Assembly (NCBI GenBank): GCA_964470515.1
Contig: CAYYDD010000063.1
Location: 1 to 8,941, forward strand
Reading direction: 5' to 3'
DNA length: 8,941 bases
From: RGIG3009 sp964470515
GTDB taxonomy: Bacteria; Bacillota; Clostridia; Oscillospirales; Acutalibacteraceae
In this document: positions 1 through 7,059 of the stretch, piece after piece
How positions within the stretch are numbered: position 1 is the first letter of the stretch
Layout: the number at the start of each line of letters is the position of its first letter
Notes under the pieces: model-generated
Told to the model about the DNA's origin: nothing
Databases searched by the model: none
The model's input: the letters and a program-made list of their open reading frames with translations, nothing else
Position numbers and translations under genes: made by a program

Positions 1-2798
1 CGGACGACCATATTCACGCCGGGGCTCAGCTCATCGCAGTTCTCACGGGTGAACACCTTAACGTCCACGATGATACCGTACTCACCGTGCGGCACACGCA
101 GGGAGGTATCGCGCACTTCGCGAGCTTTTTCGCCGAAGATAGCGCGCAGCAGCCGCTCTTCTGCGGTCAGTTCGGTCTCGCCCTTGGGCGTGACCTTACC
201 TACCAGAATATCGCCGGCACGCACTTCAGCACCCACGCGGATGATACCGCGCTCGTCCAGATCCTTCAGCGCGTCGTCACCCACGTTGGGAATGTCACGC
301 GTGATTTCCTCCGGTCCCAGCTTCGTATCGCGGGACTCCATCTCATACTCTTCGATATGAATGGAGGTGTAAACGTCTTCACGGACGATGCGCTCGTTGA
401 TGAGAACAGCGTCCTCGTAGTTATAGCCCTCCCAGGTCATAAAGCCGATGAGGGCGTTCTTGCCCAGCGCGATCTCACCGTTGCAGGTGGCGGGGCCGTC
501 GGCAATGACATCGCTGACGTTCACGTGCTGGCCGACAGTCACGACCGGGCGCTGGTTGATACAGGTGCCCTGATTGGAACGGCCGAACTTGACCATCTGA
601 TAGGTATCGATGGTACCGTCGCCGTCGCGGCGCACGATCACGCGGTCAGCCGACACGTCGGTGACGGTACCGGCAAACTTCGCCAGCACGCAGACACCGG
701 AGTCCACGCCAGCCTTGTACTCCATACCAGTACCCACGACGGGGGACTCGGTCTTGAGCAGCGGCACAGCCTGACGTTGCATGTTCGAGCCCATGAGGGC
801 ACGGTTGGCGTCGTCGTTCTCGAGGAACGGGATCATCGCGGTAGCAACCGACACGACCATCTTGGGCGATACGTCCATATAGTCGATCTTATCGCTTTCA
901 ATCTCCAGAAACTCACTGCGGTGACGGGCATTGACGCGGTTACGCGCAAAGCGCCCCTGCTCATCCAGCGGCTCGTTGGCCTGAGCGACGATGAACTCAT
1001 CTTCCATATCGGCGGGCATATACACCACTTCATCGGTGACGATGCCGGTCTCCTTATCCACGCGGCGGAAAGGAGCCTCCACAAAGCCGTATTCGTTGAT
1101 ACGGGCGAAGGTCGCGAGATACGAAATCAGACCGATGTTCGGACCTTCAGGCGTTTCAATGGGGCACATACGGCCGTAGTGGCTGTAGTGAACGTCGCGC
1201 ACCTCGAAGCCCGCACGGTCACGGGACAGACCGCCGGGACCCAGAGCCGACAGACGACGCTTGTGGGTCAGCTCAGCCAGCGGGTTGTTCTGATCCATAA
1301 ACTGCGATAGGGGAGAGGAGCCGAAGAACTCTTTGATGGCGGCCACTACGGGACGGATATTGATGAGTGCCTGCGGGGTCACGGTATCGAGATCCTGCGC
1401 CTGCAGGGTCATACGCTCGCGGATAACGCGCTCCATACGGGAGAAGCCGATGCGGAACTGATTCTGCAACAGCTCGCCCACCGAACGGATGCGGCGGTTG
1501 CCCAGATGGTCGATATCATCGGTGGTACCGATGTCGTGACCTAGACAGTTGACGTAGTTGATGGATGCCAGAATGTCGTCCACGATGATGTGATTGGGGA
1601 TAAGGTCGGCAGCACGGGCGAGGATCTGCCCGGTCAGTGCCTCGTCGTCCTCAGCACTTTCCAGAATTTCTTGCAGTACCGAGAAACGCACGCGCTCATT
1701 GATGACCTTCTTGACAGCCTCGTACACCGCTTCGCTCACGAACTTGGCGATATCCACCATACCGTTGGAGACGATCTTGACTTCGTGCTGCTCGCCGTGC
1801 TCGTCGGACAGAACGTACGCGACGCACACGCCGGCATCCTCGATCTCACGGGCGCGGTCACGGCGGATGATCTCACCGGCTTCAGCCAACACCTCGCCGG
1901 TAGTGGGGTCGACGATGGGGCGGCTCAAACGGCAACCGGCCAGACGATTGGAGATGCCGAGCTTCTTGTTGTACTTGTAACGGCCCACGCGGGACAGATC
2001 GTACCGACGGGGATCAAAGAACAGATTTTCCAGATGCTGCTGGGAGTTTTCCAGCGTCAGCGGCTCACCGGGACGCAGCTTACGGTACACCTCAAGCAGC
2101 GCTTCTTCGGTGTTTTTGGTAACGTCCTTTTCGATGGTCGCGAGGATACGCTCGTCCTCTCCAAAGAAGTCGAGCAGCTCGGCATCGGAGCCGAGACCCA
2201 GCGCACGCACGAACACCGTGATTGGGATCTTGCGATTCTTATCGATGCGGACGTAGAATACGTCGGTAGAGTCCGTTTCGTACTCCAGCCACGCGCCGCG
2301 GTTGGGGATGACGGTGGAGGTAAACAGCTTCTTACCCGTGCCGTCGTAGCTCATACCGTAGTACACGCCGGGAGAACGGACGAGCTGTGATACGATGACG
2401 CGCTCCGCACCGTTGATGACAAAGGTGCCGCTTTCGGTCATCAAGGGGAAATCACCCATAAAGACCTCGGACTCCTTGATCTCTCCCGTTTCCTTATTAA
2501 TAAGGCGGGCGCGGACACGCAGGGGAGCAGCGTAGGTCACATCGCGCTCCTTGCACTCCTCCACGGTGTATTTCGGGGTATCGTCCAGCCGGTAGTCCAA
2601 AAACTCCAGCGACAGATTGCCGGTATAATCGGTGATGGTGGTCGTGTCGTTAAACACGTCCTTGAGTCCCTCTTCCAGGAACCACCGGTATGAATTTTTT
2701 TGGATCTCAATGAGGTTGGGCATATCCAGCACTTCATTGATCTTGGCGAAGCTCATACGGGTGGTCGTACCCAGCTGTACCGGTTTGATATTGACCAT
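1..2798 (-). CDS. rpoB: DNA-directed RNA polymerase subunit beta (N-terminal 932 codons; C-terminus outside window)
   Basis: Beta subunit of the core RNA polymerase, forming one side of the active-site cleft. Translation on the minus strand from ATG at 2798-2796 gives MVNIKPVQLGTTTRMSFAKI, a typical Firmicutes beta N-terminus. The frame stays open to the left edge: the frames at both ends agree and spot checks between show no frameshift. Landmarks are GSSPLSQFMDQNNPL (about residues 493-507, rifampicin region), CPIETPEGPNIGLI after it, the NYEDA motif whose Glu795/Asp796 match E. coli E813/D814 near the catalytic centre, and DTSLRVPHGEYG near the end. Clostridial/bacillar beta subunits have about 1190-1240 residues, so roughly the last 270-300 (active-site lysines and the beta' contact) lie outside. 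An in-frame TGA four codons upstream limits the start. rpoC is expected to follow on the left. The usual rplJ-rplL genes are not upstream. Confidence 0.98.
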   Translation of the reverse strand, partial: MVNIKPVQLGTTTRMSFAKINEVLDMPNLIEIQKNSYRWFLEEGLKDVFNDTTTITDYTGNLSLEFLDYRLDDTPKYTVEECKERDVTYAAPLRVRARLINKETGEIKESEVFMGDFPLMTESGTFVINGAERVIVSQLVRSPGVYYGMSYDGTGKKLFTSTVIPNRGAWLEYETDSTDVFYVRIDKNRKIPITVFVRALGLGSDAELLDFFGEDERILATIEKDVTKNTEEALLEVYRKLRPGEPLTLENSQQHLENLFFDPRRYDLSRVGRYKYNKKLGISNRLAGCRLSRPIVDPTTGEVLAEAGEIIRRDRAREIEDAGVCVAYVLSDEHGEQHEVKIVSNGMVDIAKFVSEAVYEAVKKVINERVRFSVLQEILESAEDDEALTGQILARAADLIPNHIIVDDILASINYVNCLGHDIGTTDDIDHLGNRRIRSVGELLQNQFRIGFSRMERVIRERMTLQAQDLDTVTPQALINIRPVVAAIKEFFGSSPLSQFMDQNNPLAELTHKRRLSALGPGGLSRDRAGFEVRDVHYSHYGRMCPIETPEGPNIGLISYLATFARINEYGFVEAPFRRVDKETGIVTDEVVYMPADMEDEFIVAQANEPLDEQGRFARNRVNARHRSEFLEIESDKIDYMDVSPKMVVSVATAMIPFLENDDANRALMGSNMQRQAVPLLKTESPVVGTGMEYKAGVDSGVCVLAKFAGTVTDVSADRVIVRRDGDGTIDTYQMVKFGRSNQGTCINQRPVVTVGQHVNVSDVIADGPATCNGEIALGKNALIGFMTWEGYNYEDAVLINERIVREDVYTSIHIEEYEMESRDTKLGPEEITRDIPNVGDDALKDLDERGIIRVGAEVRAGDILVGKVTPKGETELTAEERLLRAIFGEKAREVRDTSLRVPHGEYGIIVDVKVFTRENCDELSPGVNMVV
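1242..1322 (-). other. rpoB: Rifampicin-resistance-determining region of RpoB
   Basis: Codons 493-519 align without gaps to E. coli RpoB 507-533. The residues that most often mutate to resistance are in the sensitive state: Asp502 (E. coli D516), His512 (H526) and Ser517 (S531). The residue matching E. coli Q510 is proline (SSPLSQF), while E. coli and Bacillus have glutamine there. Sensitivity is an inference from these residues only. Confidence 0.9.
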
Positions 2799-2810
2799 AG
2801 GCTTCCATCA

Positions 2811-2815
2811 CTCCT
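2811..2815 (-). promoter_or_regulatory. Distant Shine-Dalgarno of rpoB
   Basis: AGGAG on the minus strand lies 12 nt upstream of the rpoB ATG (2798-2796), longer than the usual 5-9 nt. A second ATG at 2808-2806, in another frame, lies only 2 nt from it and opens a 24-codon ORF that ends at 2734, inside rpoB. The in-frame upstream codons are CCT, AAG, TGG and TGA, so no earlier rpoB start is possible. Confidence 0.6.
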
Positions 2816-2874
2816 GTTCTTTATTCCGAGGTGCTTTCACACCGAACGTTCCGGCGGCGGCCCGAAAAAAGCAC

Positions 2875-2903
2875 TTGCATTTTGCAGGCGTTTGTGCTAC
2901 AAT
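2875..2903 (+). promoter_or_regulatory. Possible second rightward promoter (extended -10)
   Basis: TTGCAT (2875-2880, 3/6) is followed by a 17-bp spacer and TACAAT (2898-2903, 5/6), with TGC directly before the -10 (extended -10 type). RNA starting near 2910 would run through the rpoB promoter toward 3135 and would be antisense to part of the rpoB leader. This is supported by sequence match alone. Confidence 0.4.
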
Positions 2904-2948
2904 TTTATTGATGTCTTTTGGGGGTCTCCGCTGGTTGTGCAGTATACT

Positions 2949-2977
2949 ATAATACAGGATTTAACTGCCGTTGTCAA
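2949..2977 (-). promoter_or_regulatory. Sigma-A promoter of rpoB
   Basis: On the minus strand a perfect -35 TTGACA (2977-2972) is followed by a 17-bp spacer and -10 TATTAT (2954-2949), with 5 of 6 matches to TATAAT. It points toward rpoB. A promoter this strong fits a highly expressed RNA polymerase gene and suggests that here rpoB(C) is transcribed from its own promoter and not by read-through from rplJL. Confidence 0.85.
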
Positions 2978-2984
2978 TGATTTT

Positions 2985-3013
2985 TTGAGAATTGGCAGGT
3001 TTTTTTATATATT
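2985..3013 (+). promoter_or_regulatory. Sigma-A promoter of the hydrolase-proBAC operon
   Basis: TTGAGA (2985-2990, 5/6) is followed by a 17-bp spacer and TATATT (3008-3013, 5/6), pointing to the gene that starts at 3135. The predicted start near 3020 gives a leader of about 115 nt. I see no T-box in that leader (no AGGGTGG-type antiterminator sequence), although T-boxes control proline genes in some Firmicutes. Its -35 lies only 7 bp from the -35 of the divergent rpoB promoter. Confidence 0.75.
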
Positions 3014-3134
3014 TTTCCGTTTTTACCTGCGGCGGAACCGATGGCACTCGACAAACTGTGAAAACTTACGGAAAACACGGGTTGGAAGCACCCGGCGCCG
3101 TTGTTTAATTCGCACTGAAAAGAGGGGTTGACCC

Positions 3135-4202
3135 GTGAAAAAACTGATCGCCATTGCCTGCGTGTTGGCTGTCATACTTGCCGTGATGATCGGCTTACTG
3201 ATAAGCGGCCGTGACGGTGGAAAGAAAACGCCGTCTGCGACGACTACCGTGACCACTACGACCGTTCCCACCACCACGACCACGCGGATGGCCACCAAGA
3301 CCAGCACCGCCGCGAACGTCAGCGAGCTGTTAGTGAATGTCCCCGTGGAGCACGAAATGGCGAAGGATGCGCTCACGCAGGTGCAGGAGCTGTGCCGTCA
3401 ATACAGCGGGCGGGTATCCTTTTACTATCTGGACTTGGAAAGCGGATATTCCATCGAATATCGCGCCGACCGCGCGTATCAGGCTGCCAGCGTCATCAAG
3501 GCACCGTACGTCAAATGGTTGCTGAGCTCGGGCGTGGACGGCTCGGAGAAGCTGACGATGCTGTCGTCCGATAAGCAGGGCGGCTCCGGTGTGGTGGACA
3601 AGGAGCCCGCCGGTACACAGTTTACCGTCGATCAGCTGATGGAGTATGCCATCCGTTACAGCGATAATACCGCCTACTATATGCTGAATAAGAAATTCGG
3701 CTTTAAGGAATTTAACGTCTATGCCGAGGAGCTGGGCATCACCGCGAATGCAAACAGCAATTGCGTGCTGACCTATCCGCGGCCGCGCTTCGGCTACCTC
3801 TCGGCGCGGGATATCGGCCTGTATATGGCGGATATCGCGAAGTATATCGAAACCGGCAGCGAGGATGCCGAACGCCTGAAAGTGTGGATGACCTCCACTT
3901 CGGAGGAGCGTCAGCTCGTGGAGGCCTTCTCCGACAAGAACGTACTGTACGGCACCTCAGCCGACGTCTCTGCTGAAGGGGACAATAACGGGGTGGACTT
4001 CGACTACGAGGTCGCCCACAAGTATGGGGATACGCTCAATATCGAAAATGCGTTCCACGACGGTGCCATCGTCTATGCCGAGCATCCGTTCGTGCTGGCG
4101 ATTGCCACCTCACTGGAGCCGTTCAACGCCGGCTCGGTGGAGGTCTTTCACGAGTTAGCCTTCCAGATCAATAAGATCCAATATGCCTATCACGCAGGAT
4201 AA
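3135..4202 (+). CDS. Membrane-anchored serine hydrolase, penicillin-binding / class A beta-lactamase fold
   Basis: 355 residues starting at GTG, with GAGGGG 7 nt upstream. A short basic start and one hydrophobic segment (residues 3-23) form a signal anchor. A Thr-rich linker (36-58) leads to an extracytoplasmic domain. That domain carries the serine-hydrolase motifs: SVIK (Ser119 nucleophile, Lys122), SDN (176-178), and KYG (296-298) where KTG is usual. No Glu-x-x-x-Asn omega-loop motif, the deacylating base of true class A beta-lactamases, is visible after SDN. Closest family by eye is the beta-lactamase2-type serine hydrolases. A role on peptidoglycan or another surface substrate is more likely than antibiotic resistance, but the substrate cannot be told. 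Cys9 is too near the N-terminus to be a convincing lipobox. It is first in the operon, 14 bp before proB. Confidence 0.88.
   Translation: MKKLIAIACVLAVILAVMIGLLISGRDGGKKTPSATTTVTTTTVPTTTTTRMATKTSTAANVSELLVNVPVEHEMAKDALTQVQELCRQYSGRVSFYYLDLESGYSIEYRADRAYQAASVIKAPYVKWLLSSGVDGSEKLTMLSSDKQGGSGVVDKEPAGTQFTVDQLMEYAIRYSDNTAYYMLNKKFGFKEFNVYAEELGITANANSNCVLTYPRPRFGYLSARDIGLYMADIAKYIETGSEDAERLKVWMTSTSEERQLVEAFSDKNVLYGTSADVSAEGDNNGVDFDYEVAHKYGDTLNIENAFHDGAIVYAEHPFVLAIATSLEPFNAGSVEVFHELAFQINKIQYAYHAG
3237..3309 (+). repeat. Low-complexity threonine-codon tract (linker)
   Basis: A run of mostly ACC, ACG and ACT codons encodes a Thr-rich linker with one Pro and few charged residues between the membrane anchor and the hydrolase domain. 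Such linkers often span the cell wall and can be O-glycosylated. The trinucleotide-like DNA may vary in length between strains by slippage; that is inference. Confidence 0.6.
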
Positions 4203-4216
4203 AAGGAGCGGTTGTT

Positions 4217-4993
4217 ATGCGCATCGTTATTAAAATCGGTACTTCCACGCTGGCACACACCACCGGTCAGCTTAATATCCGCCGGGTGGAGCTGCTGTGC
4301 AAGGTGATGAGCGATCTGAAAAACGCCGGGCACGAGGTCATTCTGGTCTCGTCCGGCGCTATCGGTATGGGTGTCGGCAAGCTGTCGCTGAAATCGCGCC
4401 CCACCGATATGGCTACCAAGCAGGCGGCCGCCGCCGTCGGTCAGTGCGAGCTGATGTACACCTACGATAAGCTGTTTTCCGAATACCATCACACCGTGGC
4501 ACAGATGTTGCTTACGGGAGCCGACCTGCGGGACCGTGAGCGGCGCGAGAATTTCCATCGCACGCTGTTCCGTTTGCTGGAGCTGGGGGCACTGCCCATC
4601 ATCAATGAGAACGATACCGTCGCCACCGATGAGATCAGTATCGGCGATAACGATTCGCTGGGGGCTATTGTTGCCGTCAACGCGAACGCCGATCTGCTGA
4701 TTTTGTTGTCGGATATCGACGGTCTGTATAACGGTGACCCGCATACCCATCCCGATGCGAAGCTCATCCCGGTGGTGGAAACCATCACGGATGAGGTGCT
4801 CTCTCTGGCCGGTGGTTCGGGTACGTCGCTTGGTACCGGCGGTATGGCGACTAAGCTACACGCCGCCCAACTGACGGTGGCCGAGGGTATTGATATGGTG
4901 ATTGCCAACGGTGCCGATCCCGAGGTGCTGTACCGCATTGTGGACGGCGAAGCCGTGGGTACGCGTTTTATCGGAAAGGGTCGTGCCGTATGA
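4217..4993 (+). CDS. proB: Glutamate 5-kinase, short form without PUA domain
   Basis: Catalyses the first step of proline synthesis: glutamate + ATP to gamma-glutamyl phosphate, in the cytoplasm. 258 residues of the amino-acid-kinase fold: KIGTSTL (6-12, phosphate loop), VSSGAIGMG (44-52), NENDTV (130-135, glutamate site), GDNDSLGAIVA (143-153), LSDIDGLYNGDP (164-175), GTGGMATKLHAA (206-217). E. coli ProB has 367 residues because of a C-terminal PUA domain. Here the protein stops after the kinase domain (GTRFIGKG), and the stop overlaps proA, so the short form looks natural rather than truncated. AGGAG (4204-4208) lies 8 nt before the ATG and 14 bp separate it from the hydrolase gene. Feedback inhibition by proline is usual for the family; the sequence does not show whether it is kept. 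Confidence 0.97.
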   Translation: MRIVIKIGTSTLAHTTGQLNIRRVELLCKVMSDLKNAGHEVILVSSGAIGMGVGKLSLKSRPTDMATKQAAAAVGQCELMYTYDKLFSEYHHTVAQMLLTGADLRDRERRENFHRTLFRLLELGALPIINENDTVATDEISIGDNDSLGAIVAVNANADLLILLSDIDGLYNGDPHTHPDAKLIPVVETITDEVLSLAGGSGTSLGTGGMATKLHAAQLTVAEGIDMVIANGADPEVLYRIVDGEAVGTRFIGKGRAV

Positions 4994-6231
4994 CAACACA
5001 GGAGATATTATACGCGGCAAAAGCCGCTCGCCGGGAGACCGCACGGCTGACTACGGCGCAGAAAAACGAAGCCTTAGAGGCGATGGCGGTGTCGCTCCTT
5101 GCACACACCGATGCCATTCTGGAGGCCAATGCCGCCGATCTGGAGTCGGCGCGGGGAACGCTGTCCACCGTGATGCTGGATCGTCTGGCACTGTCGCCCG
5201 AGCGCATTGCCGGTATGGCCGACGGTATCCGTCAGGTCGCCGCGCTGCCTGACCCCGTCGGCCGGATGCTGGAGCGTATCGACCGTGAGAACGGTTTGCG
5301 CATCGAAAAGATCAGCGTGCCCATTGGCGTAACTGCGATGATCTACGAGAGCCGTCCCAACGTGACGTCGGACGCGGCGGTACTCGCGTTCAAGAGCGGC
5401 AACGTCTGTGTTCTGCGCGGCGGCAAGGAGGCGTTCCGTTCCTCGTTGGCCATTGCCGAGGCACTGCGCGATGGTCTGCGCCGCTGCGGTATCTGCGAGG
5501 ATATGATCCAGCTGGTGACGGACACGACCCGTCAAAGCGCCAACGAGCTGATGACGGCGGTGGGATTCGTTGATCTGCTTATTCCCCGTGGGGGAGCGGG
5601 TCTCATCCGTGCGTGTGTGGAAAATGCCACTGTTCCGTGCATCGAAACGGGTACGGGTATCTGCCATGTGTATGTGGATGCTGCGGCGGATATGGATAAG
5701 GCGCTTGCCATCATTGACAATGCCAAGACCAGCCGCCCCTCGGTGTGCAATGCCGAAGAGGTTTGTCTGGTACATAAGGATATTGCGGCGGAGTTCCTGC
5801 CGCGCCTGCAAGATCGTCTGACCAAACGGACGCAGCCCGTCGAGCTGCGGCTGGACGAGCGTGCCGCAGCCATCATTGCGGGCACTCCGGCGGGTGAGCG
5901 GGATTTCGATACCGAATTTCTCGATTACATTCTCGCCGTCGCCGTGGTGGACGACGCGGAAGCGGCTGTTATGCATATTGCCGCCCATTCTACCGGCCAC
6001 AGTGATGCGATCATCACGGAGGATACCGCCGCTGCTGAGCGGTTTGTCGCCGCAGTGGACAGCGCGGCCGTGTACGTCAACGCCTCCACCCGGTTTACCG
6101 ACGGCGGCGAGTTCGGGCTCGGCTGTGAGATCGGCATTTCCACCCAAAAGCTACATGCCCGCGGTCCGATGGGGCTGCGTGAGCTGACGACCTATAAATA
6201 CGTTGTCCGCGGTGACGGACATATCCGATAA
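4990..6231 (+). CDS. proA: Glutamate-5-semialdehyde dehydrogenase (gamma-glutamyl phosphate reductase)
   Basis: Second step of proline synthesis: NADPH-dependent reduction of gamma-glutamyl phosphate to glutamate 5-semialdehyde, which cyclises to pyrroline-5-carboxylate. 413 residues, the usual family length. Visible signatures are GVTAMIYESRPNVTSDAA (113-130), the cofactor region CVLRGGKEA (140-148), ETGTGICHVYVD (219-230), the catalytic Cys253 in RPSVCNAEE, and FGLGCEIGISTQKLHARGPM (375-394). The ATG overlaps the proB stop as ATGA, so the two are translationally coupled. This suits ProB and ProA, which are thought to channel the unstable acyl phosphate between them. A 357-codon ORF on the opposite strand at 5074-6147 is a compositional shadow. 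Confidence 0.98.
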   Translation: MTTQEILYAAKAARRETARLTTAQKNEALEAMAVSLLAHTDAILEANAADLESARGTLSTVMLDRLALSPERIAGMADGIRQVAALPDPVGRMLERIDRENGLRIEKISVPIGVTAMIYESRPNVTSDAAVLAFKSGNVCVLRGGKEAFRSSLAIAEALRDGLRRCGICEDMIQLVTDTTRQSANELMTAVGFVDLLIPRGGAGLIRACVENATVPCIETGTGICHVYVDAAADMDKALAIIDNAKTSRPSVCNAEEVCLVHKDIAAEFLPRLQDRLTKRTQPVELRLDERAAAIIAGTPAGERDFDTEFLDYILAVAVVDDAEAAVMHIAAHSTGHSDAIITEDTAAAERFVAAVDSAAVYVNASTRFTDGGEFGLGCEIGISTQKLHARGPMGLRELTTYKYVVRGDGHIR

Positions 6232-6242
6232 GGAGGGGTTCT

Positions 6243-7043
6243 ATGAGTAAGTATACCGCCGGTTTCATCGGTACCGGCAATATGGGCGGCGCACTGGCCG
6301 CCGCCGCGTGTAAGACGGACATCGCCGTCCTGCTCGCTGACCGTGACGCAGAAAAGGCCGCAGCACTCGCTGCGCAGTGCGGCTGTACGGCGGGGGATAC
6401 CGCTGCTGTCGTCCGTGACTGCCGTTTTGTGTTCCTCGGTGTCAAGCCGCAGGTGCTCGGCGACGTGCTCGCAGAACTGGCACCTGCGCTACGGCAACGC
6501 GACGACGTGGTGCTCGTCAGTATGGCGGCGGGCGTCACTATCGAGCGTATTGGCGGCTATCTGGGCGGGGAGCTTCCTGTCATCCGTATTATGCCGAATA
6601 CCCCCGTTGCTGTCGGCGAGGGGATGATCCTTTATACCGTGAACGACAAGGTTACCGCTGCGGATGAAGCGGCGTTTCTGAAGCTGATGAGTGCGGCGGG
6701 CGAGCTTGATCGGTTGCCCGAGGCACTGATCGACGCGGGTAGTGCGCTGTCCGGCTGCGGTCCCGCATTTGTGTATCTTTTTGTCGAAGCATTGGCAGAC
6801 GGCGGCGTAGAATGCGGTTTGCCTCGTGATAAAGCTCTCCGCTATGCGGCACAGACCGTCAGCGGTGCGGCACAAATGGTGCTGACCGACGGTCGTCACC
6901 CCGGTGCGCTCAAGGATGCGGTTTGCAGTCCCGGCGGCAGCACCATTGCGGGTGTTCACGCGCTGGAGGACGGTGCGTTTCGCGGTGCGGTGATGGGCGC
7001 GGTGGATGCCGCGTTTATCCGTACCAAGGAGCTAGGCAAATAA
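6243..7043 (+). CDS. proC: Pyrroline-5-carboxylate reductase
   Basis: Last step of proline synthesis: NAD(P)H-dependent reduction of 1-pyrroline-5-carboxylate to L-proline. 266 residues, the normal length. The N-terminal Rossmann fold has GFIGTGNMGGA (7-17); FLGVKPQ (64-70), VSMAAGVT (92-99) and RIMPNTP (115-121) follow. The C-terminal dimerisation domain shows SALSGCGPAF (167-176) and LKDAVCSPGGSTIAG (223-237), the family signature. The Shine-Dalgarno AGGAGG (6231-6236) overlaps the last base of the proA stop and lies 6 nt before the ATG, so proA and proC are tightly linked. With proB and proA the pathway from glutamate is complete in one operon; in many bacteria proC is elsewhere. Confidence 0.98.
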   Translation: MSKYTAGFIGTGNMGGALAAAACKTDIAVLLADRDAEKAAALAAQCGCTAGDTAAVVRDCRFVFLGVKPQVLGDVLAELAPALRQRDDVVLVSMAAGVTIERIGGYLGGELPVIRIMPNTPVAVGEGMILYTVNDKVTAADEAAFLKLMSAAGELDRLPEALIDAGSALSGCGPAFVYLFVEALADGGVECGLPRDKALRYAAQTVSGAAQMVLTDGRHPGALKDAVCSPGGSTIAGVHALEDGAFRGAVMGAVDAAFIRTKELGK

Positions 7044-7059
7044 AAAGGAGATGTTGCAA

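Larger units (their letters stand above)
2799..2943 (-). promoter_or_regulatory. rpoB 5' leader with an imperfect hairpin
   Basis: The predicted rpoB transcript starts near 2943-2941 and has a leader of about 145 nt. Its clearest structure pairs GTGCTTT (2868-2874 read on the minus strand) with AAAGCAC (2831-2837), enclosing a GC-rich stretch with a smaller imperfect stem around GAACGTTC (2844-2851). The T-run lies in the 5' arm, not after the 3' arm, so this is not an intrinsic terminator. I do not recognise it as a known ribosomal-protein leader; a protein-binding leader is possible but unproven. Confidence 0.4.

Noticed and set aside
87..1310. Long plus-strand ORF (407 codons) opposite rpoB
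   Set aside because: It mirrors the codon bias of the confident rpoB frame, resembles no protein family I know, and has no ribosome binding site.
1590..2390. Plus-strand ORF (266 codons) opposite rpoB
   Set aside because: It is an antisense shadow of the rpoB coding frame.
3040..3060. Six-codon ORF (MALDKL) in the hydrolase leader as a regulatory leader peptide
   Set aside because: It has no proline codons and only a weak upstream GGCGG; no attenuator stems follow it.
2700..3131. Plus-strand ORF (143 codons) across the rpoB start and intergenic region
   Set aside because: It runs through the rpoB start and both promoters, has no ribosome binding site and no recognisable protein.
3014..3134. 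T-box or other proline riboswitch before the operon
   Set aside because: The leader is only about 115 nt and shows no T-box sequence or terminator/antiterminator pair.
3135..4202. A beta-lactamase resistance gene
   Set aside because: The omega-loop Glu motif is not visible and the third motif is KYG, so antibiotic hydrolysis is not supported.
5074..6147. Minus-strand ORF (357 codons) opposite proA
   Set aside because: The ProA frame carries every family motif; the opposite frame is rich in His, Arg and Gln without domain signals, as expected for a shadow.
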